NCBI GenBank assembly: GCA_945898095.1
Contig: CAMDHE010000033.1
Location: forward strand, 1-39,224
Direction of reading: 5' to 3'
Source of the DNA: Roseateles toxinivorans
Lineage (GTDB): Bacteria > Pseudomonadota > Gammaproteobacteria > Burkholderiales > Burkholderiaceae_C
Length of the DNA stretch: 39,224 bases
Numbering within the stretch: the first letter of the stretch is position 1; every line of letters starts with the position of its first letter. The translations under genes and the position numbers were made by a program. The notes under the pieces were generated by a model. That model was not told the origin of the DNA, ran no database searches, and saw only the letters and a program-made list of their open reading frames with translations. This document shows, piece by piece, positions 1 through 8,451 of the stretch.

Positions 1-1
1 G

Positions 2-1012
2 GCTGTGGCCCAGGTCGCGCCCGGTGCGCTGGACGAACAAGATCCCGACACGGCTGAAGCGATGCGTCTGGCGGTACTGCTGCCGGCCGATGAAATCCAG
101 TTGCTCTACAGCATGGCCTTGCATGGCCGGCAGGAGCTTTCGTTGGCACCGGACGAATATGCGGGCTTGCTGATGGTGCTGTTGCGCATGCTCAGCTTCC
201 GTCCGGCAGGTGCAGCCCGGCAGTACAAGAAACCCTTGACTGCGATTGCGACTGCAACTGCAGCCAGGCCGCCGGTCTCGGCACCGCTGTTGCAGCCCAA
301 GGTAGCGAGCGCTGTGCTACCGCTGCGGGTCGCAGAGCCAGCGGTCGTCGTGGCGCTGCCAGTGGAGCCTATGCCGACGATGGCAGCGCCGGCCGCCGCT
401 GAATCAAGCGGGCATAGTGCGCGTCTGAAACCGCGGTCAGCGCCAGCCGCTCCGGTAGCTTTGTCAGTTGCCGAAGATTTGCCGCCCTGGCTTGACGCCC
501 CCCCGGAAGATGACGGTGCCTTGCCAATGGCCGAAGTTGCTGGTGCTGGTGAGCCCGATTCCAAATCTGAGGGCTATCAGTCCACCGCGGGTGTGGACCT
601 GGTCTGGACGCCAACGCCGCTGGGCCTGCACTGGGCTGAGCAGATCGCAACGCTGGGCCTGACCGCGCTGACCCGCGAGCTGGCCATGCGGGCCGAATGC
701 ATAGCCATTGAGGAGCAGGGCGATACCCTGCTGTGGCGTCTGCGAGTGGAACGCGAGTCTTTGCGTCAACCGGCCTTGAAAGACAAGTTGGAAGCGGCCT
801 TGGCCGAAGCCTTGCAGCGTGAGGTGCAGCTCGAATTGGTGGCTGGCGTGGCGCATGATTCCCCGGCAATGCGCGAGTCCGCCCAGACGCAGTTGCGGCA
901 ACGCGCGATTGAAAAAATTGTCATCGAAGATCCACTGGCACAAGCGCTGCTGAGTCAGTTCAAGACAGCGCGTATCGTGCCCGGATCGATCAAAACTCAA
1001 TCAACAATTTAG
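2..1012 (+). CDS. dnaX: DNA polymerase III subunit gamma/tau, C-terminal part (partial)
   Basis: The reading frame is open through the left edge, so only the last 336 or so residues are seen. The visible protein begins in the clamp-loader collar region (LLPADEIQLLYSMALHGR, then a DEYAGLLMVLLRML stretch typical of proteobacterial DnaX). It continues through a long Ala/Pro-rich linker (about residues 75-190) and ends in a compact domain with a conserved WxxLRVERESLRQ-type segment, which corresponds to the tau region that contacts the polymerase alpha subunit. In the family, gamma/tau is the ATP-driven clamp-loader subunit that couples polymerase to helicase. The ATPase domain lies outside the window. 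The gene is followed by ybaB and recR, a classic bacterial arrangement. The dnaX stop codon overlaps the AGGAG ribosome-binding site of ybaB, which suggests co-translation. I see no slippery poly-A frameshift site in the visible part. Confidence 0.93.
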   Translation, partial: AVAQVAPGALDEQDPDTAEAMRLAVLLPADEIQLLYSMALHGRQELSLAPDEYAGLLMVLLRMLSFRPAGAARQYKKPLTAIATATAARPPVSAPLLQPKVASAVLPLRVAEPAVVVALPVEPMPTMAAPAAAESSGHSARLKPRSAPAAPVALSVAEDLPPWLDAPPEDDGALPMAEVAGAGEPDSKSEGYQSTAGVDLVWTPTPLGLHWAEQIATLGLTALTRELAMRAECIAIEEQGDTLLWRLRVERESLRQPALKDKLEAALAEALQREVQLELVAGVAHDSPAMRESAQTQLRQRAIEKIVIEDPLAQALLSQFKTARIVPGSIKTQSTI

Positions 1013-1024
1013 GAGCATGAAAAT

Positions 1025-1351
1025 ATGATGAAAGGTCAACTCGCCGGTTTGATGAAACAAGCCCAGGCCATGCAGGACAACCTGAAGAAAGCTCAGGATG
1101 AACTCGCTTTCGTCGAGGTTGAAGGCCAGTCGGGTGCCGGTCTGGTGAAGGTCGTGATGACCTGCAAGAACAATGTCAAACGCGTCACCATCGACCCGAG
1201 TTTGCTCGCCGACGACAAGGACATGCTGGAAGACCTGGTGGCCGCAGCCTTCAACGATGCGGTGCGCCGGGCTGAAGAAATCAGCCAGCAGAAGATGGGA
1301 AAATTGACCGCCGGCATGCCGATGCCTCCCGGCATGAAGTTCCCGTTCTGA
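1025..1351 (+). CDS. ybaB: YbaB/EbfC family nucleoid-associated protein
   Basis: A 108-residue protein of the usual YbaB length. It starts with the family hallmark [15 protein letters not shown], has a central beta-rich part ([20 protein letters not shown]), and ends in the typical Met/Pro-rich tail ([12 protein letters not shown]). Family members are small dimeric DNA-binding proteins that coat or bend DNA, and the gene almost always sits between dnaX and recR, as here. The ATG at 1025 is preceded by AGGAG at 1011-1015, which overlaps the dnaX stop. The stop TGA directly abuts the GTG start of recR (TGAGTG), so the three genes very likely form one transcript with coupled translation. Its exact cellular role is not settled in the family; links to recombination repair are inferred mainly from the neighbourhood. 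Confidence 0.96.
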   Translation: MMKGQLAGLMKQAQAMQDNLKKAQDELAFVEVEGQSGAGLVKVVMTCKNNVKRVTIDPSLLADDKDMLEDLVAAAFNDAVRRAEEISQQKMGKLTAGMPMPPGMKFPF

Positions 1352-1933
1352 GTGGCTGCACTTGAAAGCCTGATCGATGCGTTGCGGCACCTGCCCGGAG
1401 TCGGGCAGAAGTCGGCGCAGCGCATGGCCTACCACTTGCTGCAGCATGACCGCGACAGCGCGCGTCGCTTGGCGCTGGCGCTGCAGGCAGCGGCCGATGG
1501 CATTGGCCATTGCCGGCGCTGCCACACCTTCAGCGAAGCGCCGATCTGCCCGATCTGTGCGGACAGCGGACGCGATGCGCGACTGCTCTGCGTGGTGGAA
1601 ACGCCGGCAGATCAGGCCGCGCTTGAACGCACCGCTTCCTACCCTGGCTATTATTTCGTGCTGATGGGTCGGGTGAGTCCGCTGGATGCAGTCGGAATCG
1701 GCTCAATCGGTGTGGCTGAATTGCTGCTGCGAGCTGCCGAAACTGAGGTGGAAGAGGTGATTCTGGCCACCAGCTTTACCGCCGAAGGCGAGGCCACTGC
1801 CCATGTGCTGGCAGAAGGTCTGCGCAGTCGCGGCGTACGTTCGACTCGACTGGCGCGCGGCGTGCCGGTAGGCAGCGAACTTGAATTCGTCGACCTTGGC
1901 ACGATTGCTCATGCCTTGTTCGACCGGCGTTGA
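1352..1933 (+). CDS. recR: Recombination mediator protein RecR
   Basis: A 193-residue RecR of near-standard length. Visible parts in order are the N-terminal helix-hairpin-helix ([20 protein letters not shown], about residues 10-30), a four-cysteine zinc finger (CRRCHTF then CPIC, about residues 52-70), and a Toprim domain ([15 protein letters not shown], then a long conserved [23 protein letters not shown] segment). RecR forms a clamp with RecO and RecF that helps load RecA on gapped DNA. The start is GTG at 1352, placed directly after the ybaB stop; there is no strong Shine-Dalgarno sequence, so translation probably depends on reinitiation from ybaB. No upstream ATG in frame fits the family N terminus. 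Confidence 0.96.
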   Translation: MAALESLIDALRHLPGVGQKSAQRMAYHLLQHDRDSARRLALALQAAADGIGHCRRCHTFSEAPICPICADSGRDARLLCVVETPADQAALERTASYPGYYFVLMGRVSPLDAVGIGSIGVAELLLRAAETEVEEVILATSFTAEGEATAHVLAEGLRSRGVRSTRLARGVPVGSELEFVDLGTIAHALFDRR

Positions 1934-1956
1934 AACCTTTCCAACACATAGGCTAA

Positions 1957-2352
1957 ATGATGAACACCGCTTACTTTTGCATCCTCGTCGCCAGCATGCT
2001 GCCTGTCATCTGCGCCGGTCTGGCGAAGTCGCGCGCCTTCGGCAAGCCAAGGAACAAGGGCGGCTATGACAACCATGATCCACGCGCCTGGCTGGCGCGG
2101 CAAGCTGGCTGGCAGGCGCGTGCCAATGCGGCGCAGCAGAACGGTTTCGAGGCCTTGCCCTTGTTCATAGCCGGTGTCCTGGTGGCCCAGCAATTGCAGG
2201 CGCCGCAAGCTCGCATCGATGCGCTGGCGCTGGGCTTCATCGTTGCCCGCCTGGCTTACTGCGCCGCTTATCTGGCTGATTACGCGGCGCTGCGCAGCTT
2301 GTTCTGGCTGGCCGGCGTCGCCATCAGCATGGCCTTGTTTTTCAGCAACTGA
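1957..2352 (+). CDS. MAPEG family membrane protein
   Basis: A 131-residue small integral membrane protein with about four hydrophobic segments: residues 3-23, a second around 65-85, a third around 90-110, and a last one at 112-129. The polar loop with RAFGKPRNKGGYDNHDPR and the following RANAAQQNGFEALPLF segment match bacterial MAPEG (membrane-associated proteins in eicosanoid and glutathione metabolism). The Arg/Asn/Glu in that loop are the residues that bind glutathione in the eukaryotic members. The substrate of bacterial members is generally unknown, and I infer only a possible glutathione-linked membrane function. It follows recR by 23 bases and may be the last gene of that transcript. 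Its TGA stop is followed with no gap by the stop of the convergent mltD gene. Confidence 0.9.
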   Translation: MMNTAYFCILVASMLPVICAGLAKSRAFGKPRNKGGYDNHDPRAWLARQAGWQARANAAQQNGFEALPLFIAGVLVAQQLQAPQARIDALALGFIVARLAYCAAYLADYAALRSLFWLAGVAISMALFFSN

Positions 2353-3972
2353 TCAGCGTTCAGCTAACTGGCGGGCTGCCAGTTTCGGCGCTGCGGCAGT
2401 CTTCACCTCTTGTGCTGCTGTGGCGCTGCGGCCTGGCTTGGCGGTCTTGGCTGGCGCTTTGGCGACGCGTTTCGCGGCATCGCCGGCCACATAGACCTGC
2501 ACCATCGTGCCCGGCTTGAAACCGGCTTTGGGGCCAACCTTGTTCCATTGTGCAACCAAGGCTGGTTTCACATGGTAGCGGGCTGCCACAGTTGCCACCG
2601 TTTCGCCCGCTCCAGCCTTGTGGTTGATGCGCTGCAGCTTCGGTGTCGGCGGTACCTCGGGTGACAAACTCATGCTGGCGTAATCGGCCAGATGGCCGGA
2701 CACGTCTTCCAAGCGGTTCGCTGACCTTGAAACCAGCAAGGTTGATCCTTGCTTGACCAGCATGCGCGGTGGGATTTTGTTGATGTCGCGCAGTGCGACG
2801 TCTCCCATGCCGACCATTTTCGCAGCTTCAGCGGCCTTCATTGTCTTGGGCACGACCCAGGCGGTCCAACTGGCCAATTGGCCTTGATGCGCGGCCAGGT
2901 TGCTGGCGAATGTACTCGCATTGTCATAGGGCAGCAGCACCTGGGTTGTGCTGGCGGCAAGGATCACCGGCTTGTTCATCTGCGGGTTGAACTGCTTGAA
3001 CAACTCTGGCGTCACGCCAGCCAGTCGGGCTGCCACGGCGACGTCCATATCGCGGTCAATATTGACGCTCAGAAAATACGGATGGTTGGCCAGTTCCGGC
3101 AGAGAAACGGCGAACTTCTGTGGTGACTGGATGATGTTCTTGATCGCCTGCAGCTTCGGGACGTAGTAGCGCGTCTCATCGGGCATCTTCAGGCTTTCAT
3201 AATCAGTCGGCAGACCGGCGCGCTGGTTGCGATCGATGGCTTTCTGGACATTGCCCTGACCCCAGTTGTAGGCTGCCAATGCCAGATGCCAGTCGCCGAA
3301 CTTGTCGTGCAAACGGGCCAGGTAATCAAGCGCTGCACGGGTCGATGCCAGCACATCGCGGCGGTCGTCGCGGAAGATGTTCTGCTTCAGATCGAAATCA
3401 CGCCCTGTGGCAGGCACGAATTGCCACATGCCGGAAGCCTTGGCTGTCGACAAGGCCTGCGGGTTGAAGGCGCTTTCGACGAAGGGCAGCAGCGCCATTT
3501 CAGTCGGCATTCCGCGTTTTTCGACCTCCTCGACGATGTGAAACAGGTACAGGCTGCCGCGCTCGGTCATGCGCTGCATATAGTCGGGCCGGCTGCCATA
3601 CCAGCCTTCGGCCTTGCGGACCCAGTCGTTTTCCAGTTCGGGCATGGAAAAACCTGCTCGCAGGCGCGCCCAGAGGTCAGCTTTGGCCTTCACCTCGGTC
3701 AAATCAAGCTTGAAACCGGGGCGCAAGCTGTCCTCCAGCAGGGCCTGCTCCTTGGCGCCGAAAACAGGTGCCCTGCTCGGCTTTGGGGCGACGATGCTGA
3801 CCGTCTCGCCCAGTTCGCGGGGCAGGACATTGCGTTCACTCGGAATGCTTGGCTGCGGTGCAACGGTGCTGGCACAGGCGCCCAACAAGCCAAGCAGCAG
3901 GATCAGGCTGAAACGCTTGAAATGGGCAGTCGTGCCATACCTTGCGCCTTGGCGCTGATCGATTGTCATCAT
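2353..3972 (-). CDS. mltD: Membrane-bound lytic murein transglycosylase D (lipoprotein)
   Basis: A lytic transglycosylase that cleaves the glycan strands of peptidoglycan. The N terminus is a lipoprotein signal peptide (hydrophobic LILLLGLLGAC; lipobox LGAC, with Cys about 33 as the lipid anchor), so the enzyme should sit on the outer membrane. A GH23/SLT domain follows, with the catalytic Glu in LLPFVESAFNP (near residue 166), the GMWQFVPATGR motif and the AYNWGQGNV signature. At the C terminus there is one clear LysM motif (GETVATVAARYHVKPALVAQWN) and a weaker second one before it, then a Lys/Ala-rich tail. I chose the start at 3972 because it overlaps the gloB stop as ATGA; an in-frame ATG at 3990 lies inside gloB. 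The gloB-mltD pair is therefore translationally coupled. Confidence 0.93.
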   Translation of the reverse strand: MMTIDQRQGARYGTTAHFKRFSLILLLGLLGACASTVAPQPSIPSERNVLPRELGETVSIVAPKPSRAPVFGAKEQALLEDSLRPGFKLDLTEVKAKADLWARLRAGFSMPELENDWVRKAEGWYGSRPDYMQRMTERGSLYLFHIVEEVEKRGMPTEMALLPFVESAFNPQALSTAKASGMWQFVPATGRDFDLKQNIFRDDRRDVLASTRAALDYLARLHDKFGDWHLALAAYNWGQGNVQKAIDRNQRAGLPTDYESLKMPDETRYYVPKLQAIKNIIQSPQKFAVSLPELANHPYFLSVNIDRDMDVAVAARLAGVTPELFKQFNPQMNKPVILAASTTQVLLPYDNASTFASNLAAHQGQLASWTAWVVPKTMKAAEAAKMVGMGDVALRDINKIPPRMLVKQGSTLLVSRSANRLEDVSGHLADYASMSLSPEVPPTPKLQRINHKAGAGETVATVAARYHVKPALVAQWNKVGPKAGFKPGTMVQVYVAGDAAKRVAKAPAKTAKPGRSATAAQEVKTAAAPKLAARQLAER

Positions 3973-4772
3973 CTGAAGTCGTTCTTCCATTGCCGCAGGG
4001 TGGCGAAAACCGCGACGGGGTCACTGTCGGCGGCAAGTGGTTCGGTTGGATTCAGCGCCGCAGCATGAGCTACGGCCGCAGCCACGATGTCGGGCTCGGT
4101 ACAGCGCAGGAAAGGATTGACCTGCAATTCGGTCGCCAGCGTCGAAGGCAGGGTCGGCAGACCTTGGGCGCGTTGCGCTTCGCACCAGGCAATATAGCGG
4201 GTCAATGCCGGCCCGGCTGGCGCAATCGCCTGGGCAAAACGCAGATTGGACAGCGTGTACTCATGGGCGCAGCAAACCCGGGTGTTGCCAGGAAGTTTGG
4301 CCAGTCTTTGCAGCGAGGTGTGCATCTGCGCTGCTGTGCCTTCGAACAATCGCCCGCAACCGGCTGAGAACATGGTGTCGCCGCAAAACAGGATCGGCGC
4401 CTTGCCGTCATTGCAATCGGCCAGAAAAAAAGCGATATGGCCGCTGGTGTGGCCTGGGACATCGATGACCGAGAAGCGCAGGCCAAGCAGGGTGAGTGAC
4501 TCGCCGGCATGCACCGGTACGCAAGGCTGCGGAATCTGCTCGCGTGCCGGCCCGTAAACCTTGCCGACAAGCAAGTGGCGCAAGTCGTCGATACCGCCGA
4601 CATGGTCGCCATGATGATGGGTCACTAGAATGGCTGCCAGGCGCAAGGAATGCGCCTTCAGGGCTGCAATCACCGAGGCTGCATCACCTGGGTCGACCAC
4701 AATGGCGTCCACGCCGTCGTGCAGCATCCAGATGTAGTTGTCGGTAAAGGCGGCGATTGAGATCAGTTCCAT
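3969..4772 (-). CDS. gloB: Hydroxyacylglutathione hydrolase (glyoxalase II)
   Basis: A 267-residue metallo-beta-lactamase-fold enzyme that hydrolyses S-D-lactoylglutathione to D-lactate and glutathione, the second step of methylglyoxal detoxification in the cytoplasm. The N terminus (MELISIAAFTDNYIWML) is typical of GloB. The binuclear metal site is visible as THHHGDHVGG (His52, His54, Asp56, His57), HTSGH (His near 109), the CGDTMF Asp, and the CAHEYT His. Arg/Lys residues of the glutathione-binding C-terminal domain are also present. An upstream in-frame TTG or GTG could extend it by 14 residues, but ATG 4772 fits the family. It is divergent from the methyltransferase gene and overlaps mltD by four bases. 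Confidence 0.95.
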   Translation of the reverse strand: MELISIAAFTDNYIWMLHDGVDAIVVDPGDAASVIAALKAHSLRLAAILVTHHHGDHVGGIDDLRHLLVGKVYGPAREQIPQPCVPVHAGESLTLLGLRFSVIDVPGHTSGHIAFFLADCNDGKAPILFCGDTMFSAGCGRLFEGTAAQMHTSLQRLAKLPGNTRVCCAHEYTLSNLRFAQAIAPAGPALTRYIAWCEAQRAQGLPTLPSTLATELQVNPFLRCTEPDIVAAAVAHAAALNPTEPLAADSDPVAVFATLRQWKNDFR

Positions 4773-4822
4773 GCCAGAGTGATGCAGCGATTGCCTTGAT
4801 ACAAAAAACGTCAATTATAGAG

Positions 4823-5569
4823 TTGGCTGCGTGGCTTCAAACGCCGCCCGGCCGCTATCTGCTGGCCTGGGAGCAGCAGCAGCTGGACGCTGCGGTCGTG
4901 GATTTGTTCGGTTTCCATGCGCTGCAACTGGGCCTGCCTGAACTGGCAGGCTTGGGTACCAATCGCATGTCACATCGCTGGCTCGCGCTCGACGGCCTTG
5001 AGCCGCAACAAGTGGGGGTCAGCTTGTACTGCGAATTCGACGCCTTGCCATTCGAGAGCAATAGCCTCGACCTGGTCTTGTTGCCGCATACGCTGGAGCT
5101 ATCGCGCGATCCGCATCAGACCCTGCGCGAAGTCGAACGTGTCTTGCGGGCAGAAGGGCGGCTGGTGATTCTCGGCCTCAACCCTGCCAGTCTGTGGGGG
5201 CTCCGACAGACGCTGGGGCGTTTGTTGCCTGGAGGAAAGGCCGGGCAATTCCTGCCGCATGCAGGTGACCTGATCGCTTATTGGCGCTTGCGCGATTGGC
5301 TGGGTTTGCTCAACTTCGAAGTCGATAGCGCCCATTTCGGCGGTTACAGTCCACCCTTGCGAAATGCCGCCTGGCTTGAGCGCTGCGGCTGGCTGGAGCG
5401 AATCGGGCAGCGCTGGTGGCCTGTGCTCGGCGCGTTTTACGTCATCAAGGCGGTCAAGCGCGTGCACGGCATGCGCTTGCTTGGCCTCGAGCGCAAGCGA
5501 CAACGCAATCCGAAGGCCGCCACCGCGGCGGCCATGGTTCACCATCATCAGAATCAAATAGACCAATGA
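4823..5569 (+). CDS. Class I SAM-dependent methyltransferase (Methyltransf_11-like)
   Basis: A protein of about 248 residues related to the methyltransferases commonly found between gloB and rnhA in betaproteobacteria. The N terminus reads [17 protein letters not shown]. The central part has [21 protein letters not shown] and [21 protein letters not shown], which are the post-I, II and III motifs of Methyltransf_11. The first SAM motif is atypical: the usual glycine-rich loop is not obvious, and cofactor binding is inferred from the later motifs. The C-terminal region ends in a Lys/Arg-rich tail. No ATG is available at the start; TTG codons at 4757, 4796 and 4823 are possible. The first overlaps the divergent gloB start, so I prefer 4823. 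The stop overlaps rnhA as ATGA. Its substrate is unknown. Confidence 0.85.
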   Translation: MAAWLQTPPGRYLLAWEQQQLDAAVVDLFGFHALQLGLPELAGLGTNRMSHRWLALDGLEPQQVGVSLYCEFDALPFESNSLDLVLLPHTLELSRDPHQTLREVERVLRAEGRLVILGLNPASLWGLRQTLGRLLPGGKAGQFLPHAGDLIAYWRLRDWLGLLNFEVDSAHFGGYSPPLRNAAWLERCGWLERIGQRWWPVLGAFYVIKAVKRVHGMRLLGLERKRQRNPKAATAAAMVHHHQNQIDQ

Positions 5570-6057
5570 CACAAGCGATGTCGAGTGCTGCCGCGCCCCA
5601 TGCCCTGGGCAAGCTGCCCAAACCCGAAGTCACCATCTATACCGATGGGGCTTGCAAAGGCAACCCCGGTCGGGGCGGCTGGGGCGCTTGGTTGAGTTCA
5701 GGCGGGCATGACAAGGAACTGTTCGGCGGTGCAGTCGACACCACCAACAACCGCATGGAGTTGACGGCGGTGATCGAGGCGCTGGTTTCGCTCAAGCGCA
5801 GTTGCCGGATCACCATTTATACCGACAGCGAATATGTGCGCAAGGGCATGACCGAATGGATCATCAATTGGCAGCGCCGAGGCTGGAAAACTGCAGACAA
5901 CAAGCCGGTCAAGAATGCCGATCTCTGGCAACGCCTGGACGCGCTGCGCAAGCTGCATGAGGTCGAATGGTGCTGGGTCAAGGGTCATTCCGGCGACCCC
6001 GGCAACGAGCGTGCCGATGCCCTGGCCAATCGGGGTGTAACCATGGCTGTAGGTTGA
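5566..6057 (+). CDS. rnhA: Ribonuclease HI
   Basis: A 163-residue RNase HI that degrades the RNA strand of RNA-DNA hybrids. All four catalytic carboxylates are visible: Asp27 in [11 protein letters not shown], Glu65 in [12 protein letters not shown], Asp87 in YTDSEYV and Asp151 in GNERADALA. The conserved active-site His is in WVKGHSG (His141). The basic protrusion ([21 protein letters not shown]) marks it as the E. coli type rather than the minimal type. The ATG at 5566 overlaps the stop of the methyltransferase; a second ATG at 5578 is also possible. In many Burkholderiales dnaQ follows rnhA, but here the next gene is an unrelated conserved hypothetical. Confidence 0.96.
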   Translation: MTQAMSSAAAPHALGKLPKPEVTIYTDGACKGNPGRGGWGAWLSSGGHDKELFGGAVDTTNNRMELTAVIEALVSLKRSCRITIYTDSEYVRKGMTEWIINWQRRGWKTADNKPVKNADLWQRLDALRKLHEVEWCWVKGHSGDPGNERADALANRGVTMAVG

Positions 6058-6092
6058 ATCCGGCTTGGCCCGTCCATGCTACCTTCGCCACC

Positions 6093-6596
6093 ATGAACAA
6101 GATGCCCATCGATATGCCTGAAGAACCCGAAGACCCAACGATCCAGCAGGATCGGCTTTGGCGCGATGAGCGCTGGACCGCCTGCGTCATCAAGAACGAG
6201 GATGACGAAGGCTGGGCGGTCTCAATGACGCTGGCCGGGGAGGCCGAACCGGCCTTGGTCGGGCCGTGGACGATGGGCCGCGACAAGAAAAACCCGAAAC
6301 CGCTGTCGGCGCCGGCCTTTCACACCCTGGTGAAAACTGCGTCCGAAGTGCTGCGTCGGCATGAGCAGCAGTTGCATGCCCAATTGCACAAGCGCTTGAA
6401 AGTCGATGCCGCCGATGGCAGCAGGATCCAGGTGCAACTCGACATCACGCCAGACGATGACAATCCCTTTGCCACGCTAAGCGCGCTGGATCAGGCGGGT
6501 TTGCAACTGGCACAGGTGCGCGTATCAGCCGCTTTCAAATTGAATGAGAGCAGTGCCTTGGCCTGGGTGGCGGCAGGATTCGAGCGTCCCGGCTGA
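6093..6596 (+). CDS. Conserved hypothetical protein
   Basis: I do not recognise a named family. The protein has about 167 residues from ATG 6093 (a second ATG at 6102 is possible), is acidic at the N terminus (DMPEEPEDPTIQQ), and is soluble, with no signal peptide or membrane segment. It has a mixed alpha/beta look: a strand-rich first half (WTACVIKNEDDEGWAVSMTL, PALVGPWTMGRD), a helical middle (HTLVKTASEVLRRHEQQLHAQLHKRL), and a last part with strands (RIQVQLDITPDDDNPFATL). It lies 35 bases after rnhA on the same strand and ends 2 bases before the convergent NlpC/P60 gene. Codon use matches its neighbours, so it looks like a real gene. The reading frame is open further upstream but overlaps rnhA there. 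Confidence 0.72.
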   Translation: MNKMPIDMPEEPEDPTIQQDRLWRDERWTACVIKNEDDEGWAVSMTLAGEAEPALVGPWTMGRDKKNPKPLSAPAFHTLVKTASEVLRRHEQQLHAQLHKRLKVDAADGSRIQVQLDITPDDDNPFATLSALDQAGLQLAQVRVSAAFKLNESSALAWVAAGFERPG

Positions 6597-6598
6597 GC

Positions 6599-7339
6599 TC
6601 AGCGCGGCAGCGAGTTGCGACCGTCGCCGGCGGCTTCGGCGGCATTTTTCAGGTCGGCGCGGCGTGCGCCGGTGAAACGCTTGGCCCAATATGCATCGCG
6701 CATGTCTTCGACGCGCACCGCGCTGCCGGTCCGCGGTGCATGGATGAACTTGCCTTCGCCAACATAGATGCCGACATGCGAAAAAGTCCTGCGCATGGTG
6801 TTGAAGAACACCAGATCGCCGGGCTTGAGCTCTTCCTGCTTGATGGGCAGCAAGCTCGACAACTTGGCTTGTTCGTCGGCGCGGCGCGGCAACACCATGC
6901 CGACGCTCATCTCGAAAATATGGCGGGTGAACCCGCTGCAATCGAAACCGCTCTCGGCGTTGTTGCCGCCCCGCGTATAGCGCACGCCGAGGAAATTCAT
7001 CGAAGACAGGACCAGATCGGACGCCCTATCACGCATCTGGTTCAACAGGCTGTTCGGGTCACCGGGGGTCAGCAGCCCGCGTTCCTGCAGGAAGCGACTG
7101 ACCGGATCCGTGGCGGTCGCAGCCGTTGCCGTGATCGCGTTCAACAGATTGGCTGCCGGTTGCGTCATCCCGCCTGACGTTGCACTTTGCAGCAAGCTCT
7201 GTCCATAGGCTCCAGTCACCATGCCGGCAGGCATCGCCGGCAATTGCTGGGCTTGTGCCGTGACGGCCAAGCCCAGGCATAAACCGGTCAGCCATGGGCG
7301 GAGTCGGCGGGCGCTTGGGCTTGGATAGACGTCGAACAT
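6599..7339 (-). CDS. Secreted NlpC/P60 family (C40) cell-wall peptidase
   Basis: A 246-residue exported hydrolase. A signal peptide is visible (basic ARRLRPW, hydrophobic LTGLCLGLAVTAQA, probable cleavage after AQA near residue 30). After a linker of roughly 85 residues, the C40 domain holds the catalytic Cys134 in FDCSGFTRHIF, His188 in FSHVGIYVG and a polar His200 in KFIHAPRTG. Members cut peptide stems of peptidoglycan, typically the gamma-D-Glu to diaminopimelate bond; this specificity is a family inference. The gene is monocistronic and convergent with the hypothetical at 6093. A plausible promoter is seen at 7482-7510 on the same strand. Confidence 0.93.
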   Translation of the reverse strand: MFDVYPSPSARRLRPWLTGLCLGLAVTAQAQQLPAMPAGMVTGAYGQSLLQSATSGGMTQPAANLLNAITATAATATDPVSRFLQERGLLTPGDPNSLLNQMRDRASDLVLSSMNFLGVRYTRGGNNAESGFDCSGFTRHIFEMSVGMVLPRRADEQAKLSSLLPIKQEELKPGDLVFFNTMRRTFSHVGIYVGEGKFIHAPRTGSAVRVEDMRDAYWAKRFTGARRADLKNAAEAAGDGRNSLPR

Positions 7340-7614
7340 TTTGCGTCGGCGCTCAGGCAGCAGTTGTTGCAGGGATCACGGGCATGGGCAGGAATTGAGC
7401 ATTGCTGCGAAGGAAATCTGCGGCAAGGCTGGCTGATGGTTGCGGTCGGGCTGGAGGCCTGAGCGCTTGAATCGGGATTGGAACATAAATTGAGGCAAAT
7501 TTCCCGTCAGCGGTTCCTGGTAATTTTCTACGGCGTCAAGTCTTTTATTATTTTTTGAGCATTTGACGCGATTTTTGTCGTTATTTGACAATTTTCCGGC
7601 TGTGCCCGGCTTGT
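7340..7614. other. Intergenic region with an AT-rich core
   Basis: A 275-base gap between two leftward genes. The part from about 7480 to 7600 is much richer in A and T than the rest of the window. It contains a short direct repeat: ATTTGACGCGATTTTT at 7561-7576 and ATTTGACAATTTT at 7583-7595, a period of 22 bases. No convincing coding sequence is present; an 80-codon frame on the minus strand lacks coding character. A candidate promoter for the downstream NlpC/P60 gene is listed separately. Confidence 0.6.
7482..7510 (-). promoter_or_regulatory. Candidate sigma70-type promoter for the NlpC/P60 gene
   Basis: On the minus strand a -35 like CTGACG (7505-7510) and a -10 like TATGTT (7482-7487) are separated by 17 bases. 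Each matches consensus at four of six positions. Transcription would start near 7475, giving a 5' untranslated region of about 135 nt before the ATG at 7339. The call rests on motif match and spacing only. Confidence 0.33.
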
Positions 7615-8451
7615 TCAACGCTTCCAGTCACTGTCGATGAAGTGCAGGACGCTGTCTTCGTGGTGCGGGCCGATGACCAGTTGGGCTTCCTGCTTGACTG
7701 CGTCGATCGCGTTTTCGACCGCGATGCCGCGGTGCGCAGCGCGCAGCATCTTGACATCGTTGACATGGTCGCCGAAGACCACGACCTCGCGCTCGCTCAG
7801 TCCATAACGTTGCGCCAGGGTCTGGATCGCCTGATCCTTGGTGGCGCGGTGATCATGCACGCTCAGCCAGGGCCAGCCGGGCAGGTAGAGGTCGTCGGCC
7901 AGGTGGGTTTCGACCGCATCGCCACACAAGGCTTCGATCGCTGCCTGCAAGGCCTGCAGCGGTGCCTCATGGTCGATCACGACAAAGGTCACGGCCGGGT
8001 TGTGCAACTCATCCTGCAAACGCCTGGCATGGCGCAGGCGCGGGTCAGCCTGGCGACGGCGATCTTCGATGAAGCGCTGCTGGCCCGGGTTTTCTGCCGT
8101 CTGGTAAAAAAGCTGGTCGCCCTTTGGCCCATGGGTCGAAAAAAACGGCATGAAGCCCTGCTGGCGGATCAAGGCAAAAATCGACTGGCTCAGCGCCGGG
8201 TCCATCGCATGGACCAGCTCGTGACGGCCACTGACCATCTCGCTGATATAAGCGCCATTCGACGAGATCACCGGCAATTGCAGCGGCAGGCCTTCGAGGA
8301 TCTGGCGGACCGAGCTGACATGCCGCGCCGTTGCCACGGTGAAGGTCAGCCCGGCATCGAGCAAACGTGTCAAGCCATAGCGAGTGATGTCGGAAAGCCT
8401 GGCATTGCGGTCGAGCAGCGTGCCGTCGAGGTCTGAGACATACAGGCTCAC
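7615..8451 (-). CDS. HAD-superfamily phosphatase, Cof/YbiV type
   Basis: A 278-residue HAD hydrolase of the Cof-like IIB class. Motif I is at the N terminus (VSDLDGTLLD; nucleophile Asp7, acid/base Asp9). Motif II is in FTVATAR, and the motif III/IV region is VVVFGDHVNDVKML (Asp228, Asp232 for magnesium), with a large cap domain between. Such enzymes dephosphorylate sugar phosphates, nucleotides or cofactors such as FMN and PLP; the substrate here cannot be read from sequence. The start is GTG at 8451, overlapping the phoH stop by four bases (GTGA), with GAGG a few bases upstream, so translation should be coupled to phoH. An upstream in-frame start would lie inside phoH. Confidence 0.9.
   Translation of the reverse strand: MSLYVSDLDGTLLDRNARLSDITRYGLTRLLDAGLTFTVATARHVSSVRQILEGLPLQLPVISSNGAYISEMVSGRHELVHAMDPALSQSIFALIRQQGFMPFFSTHGPKGDQLFYQTAENPGQQRFIEDRRRQADPRLRHARRLQDELHNPAVTFVVIDHEAPLQALQAAIEALCGDAVETHLADDLYLPGWPWLSVHDHRATKDQAIQTLAQRYGLSEREVVVFGDHVNDVKMLRAAHRGIAVENAIDAVKQEAQLVIGPHHEDSVLHFIDSDWKR

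Noticed and set aside
7376-7618. An 80-codon minus-strand frame in the AT-rich gap
   Set aside because: It has no ribosome-binding site or coding character and overlaps a likely promoter.
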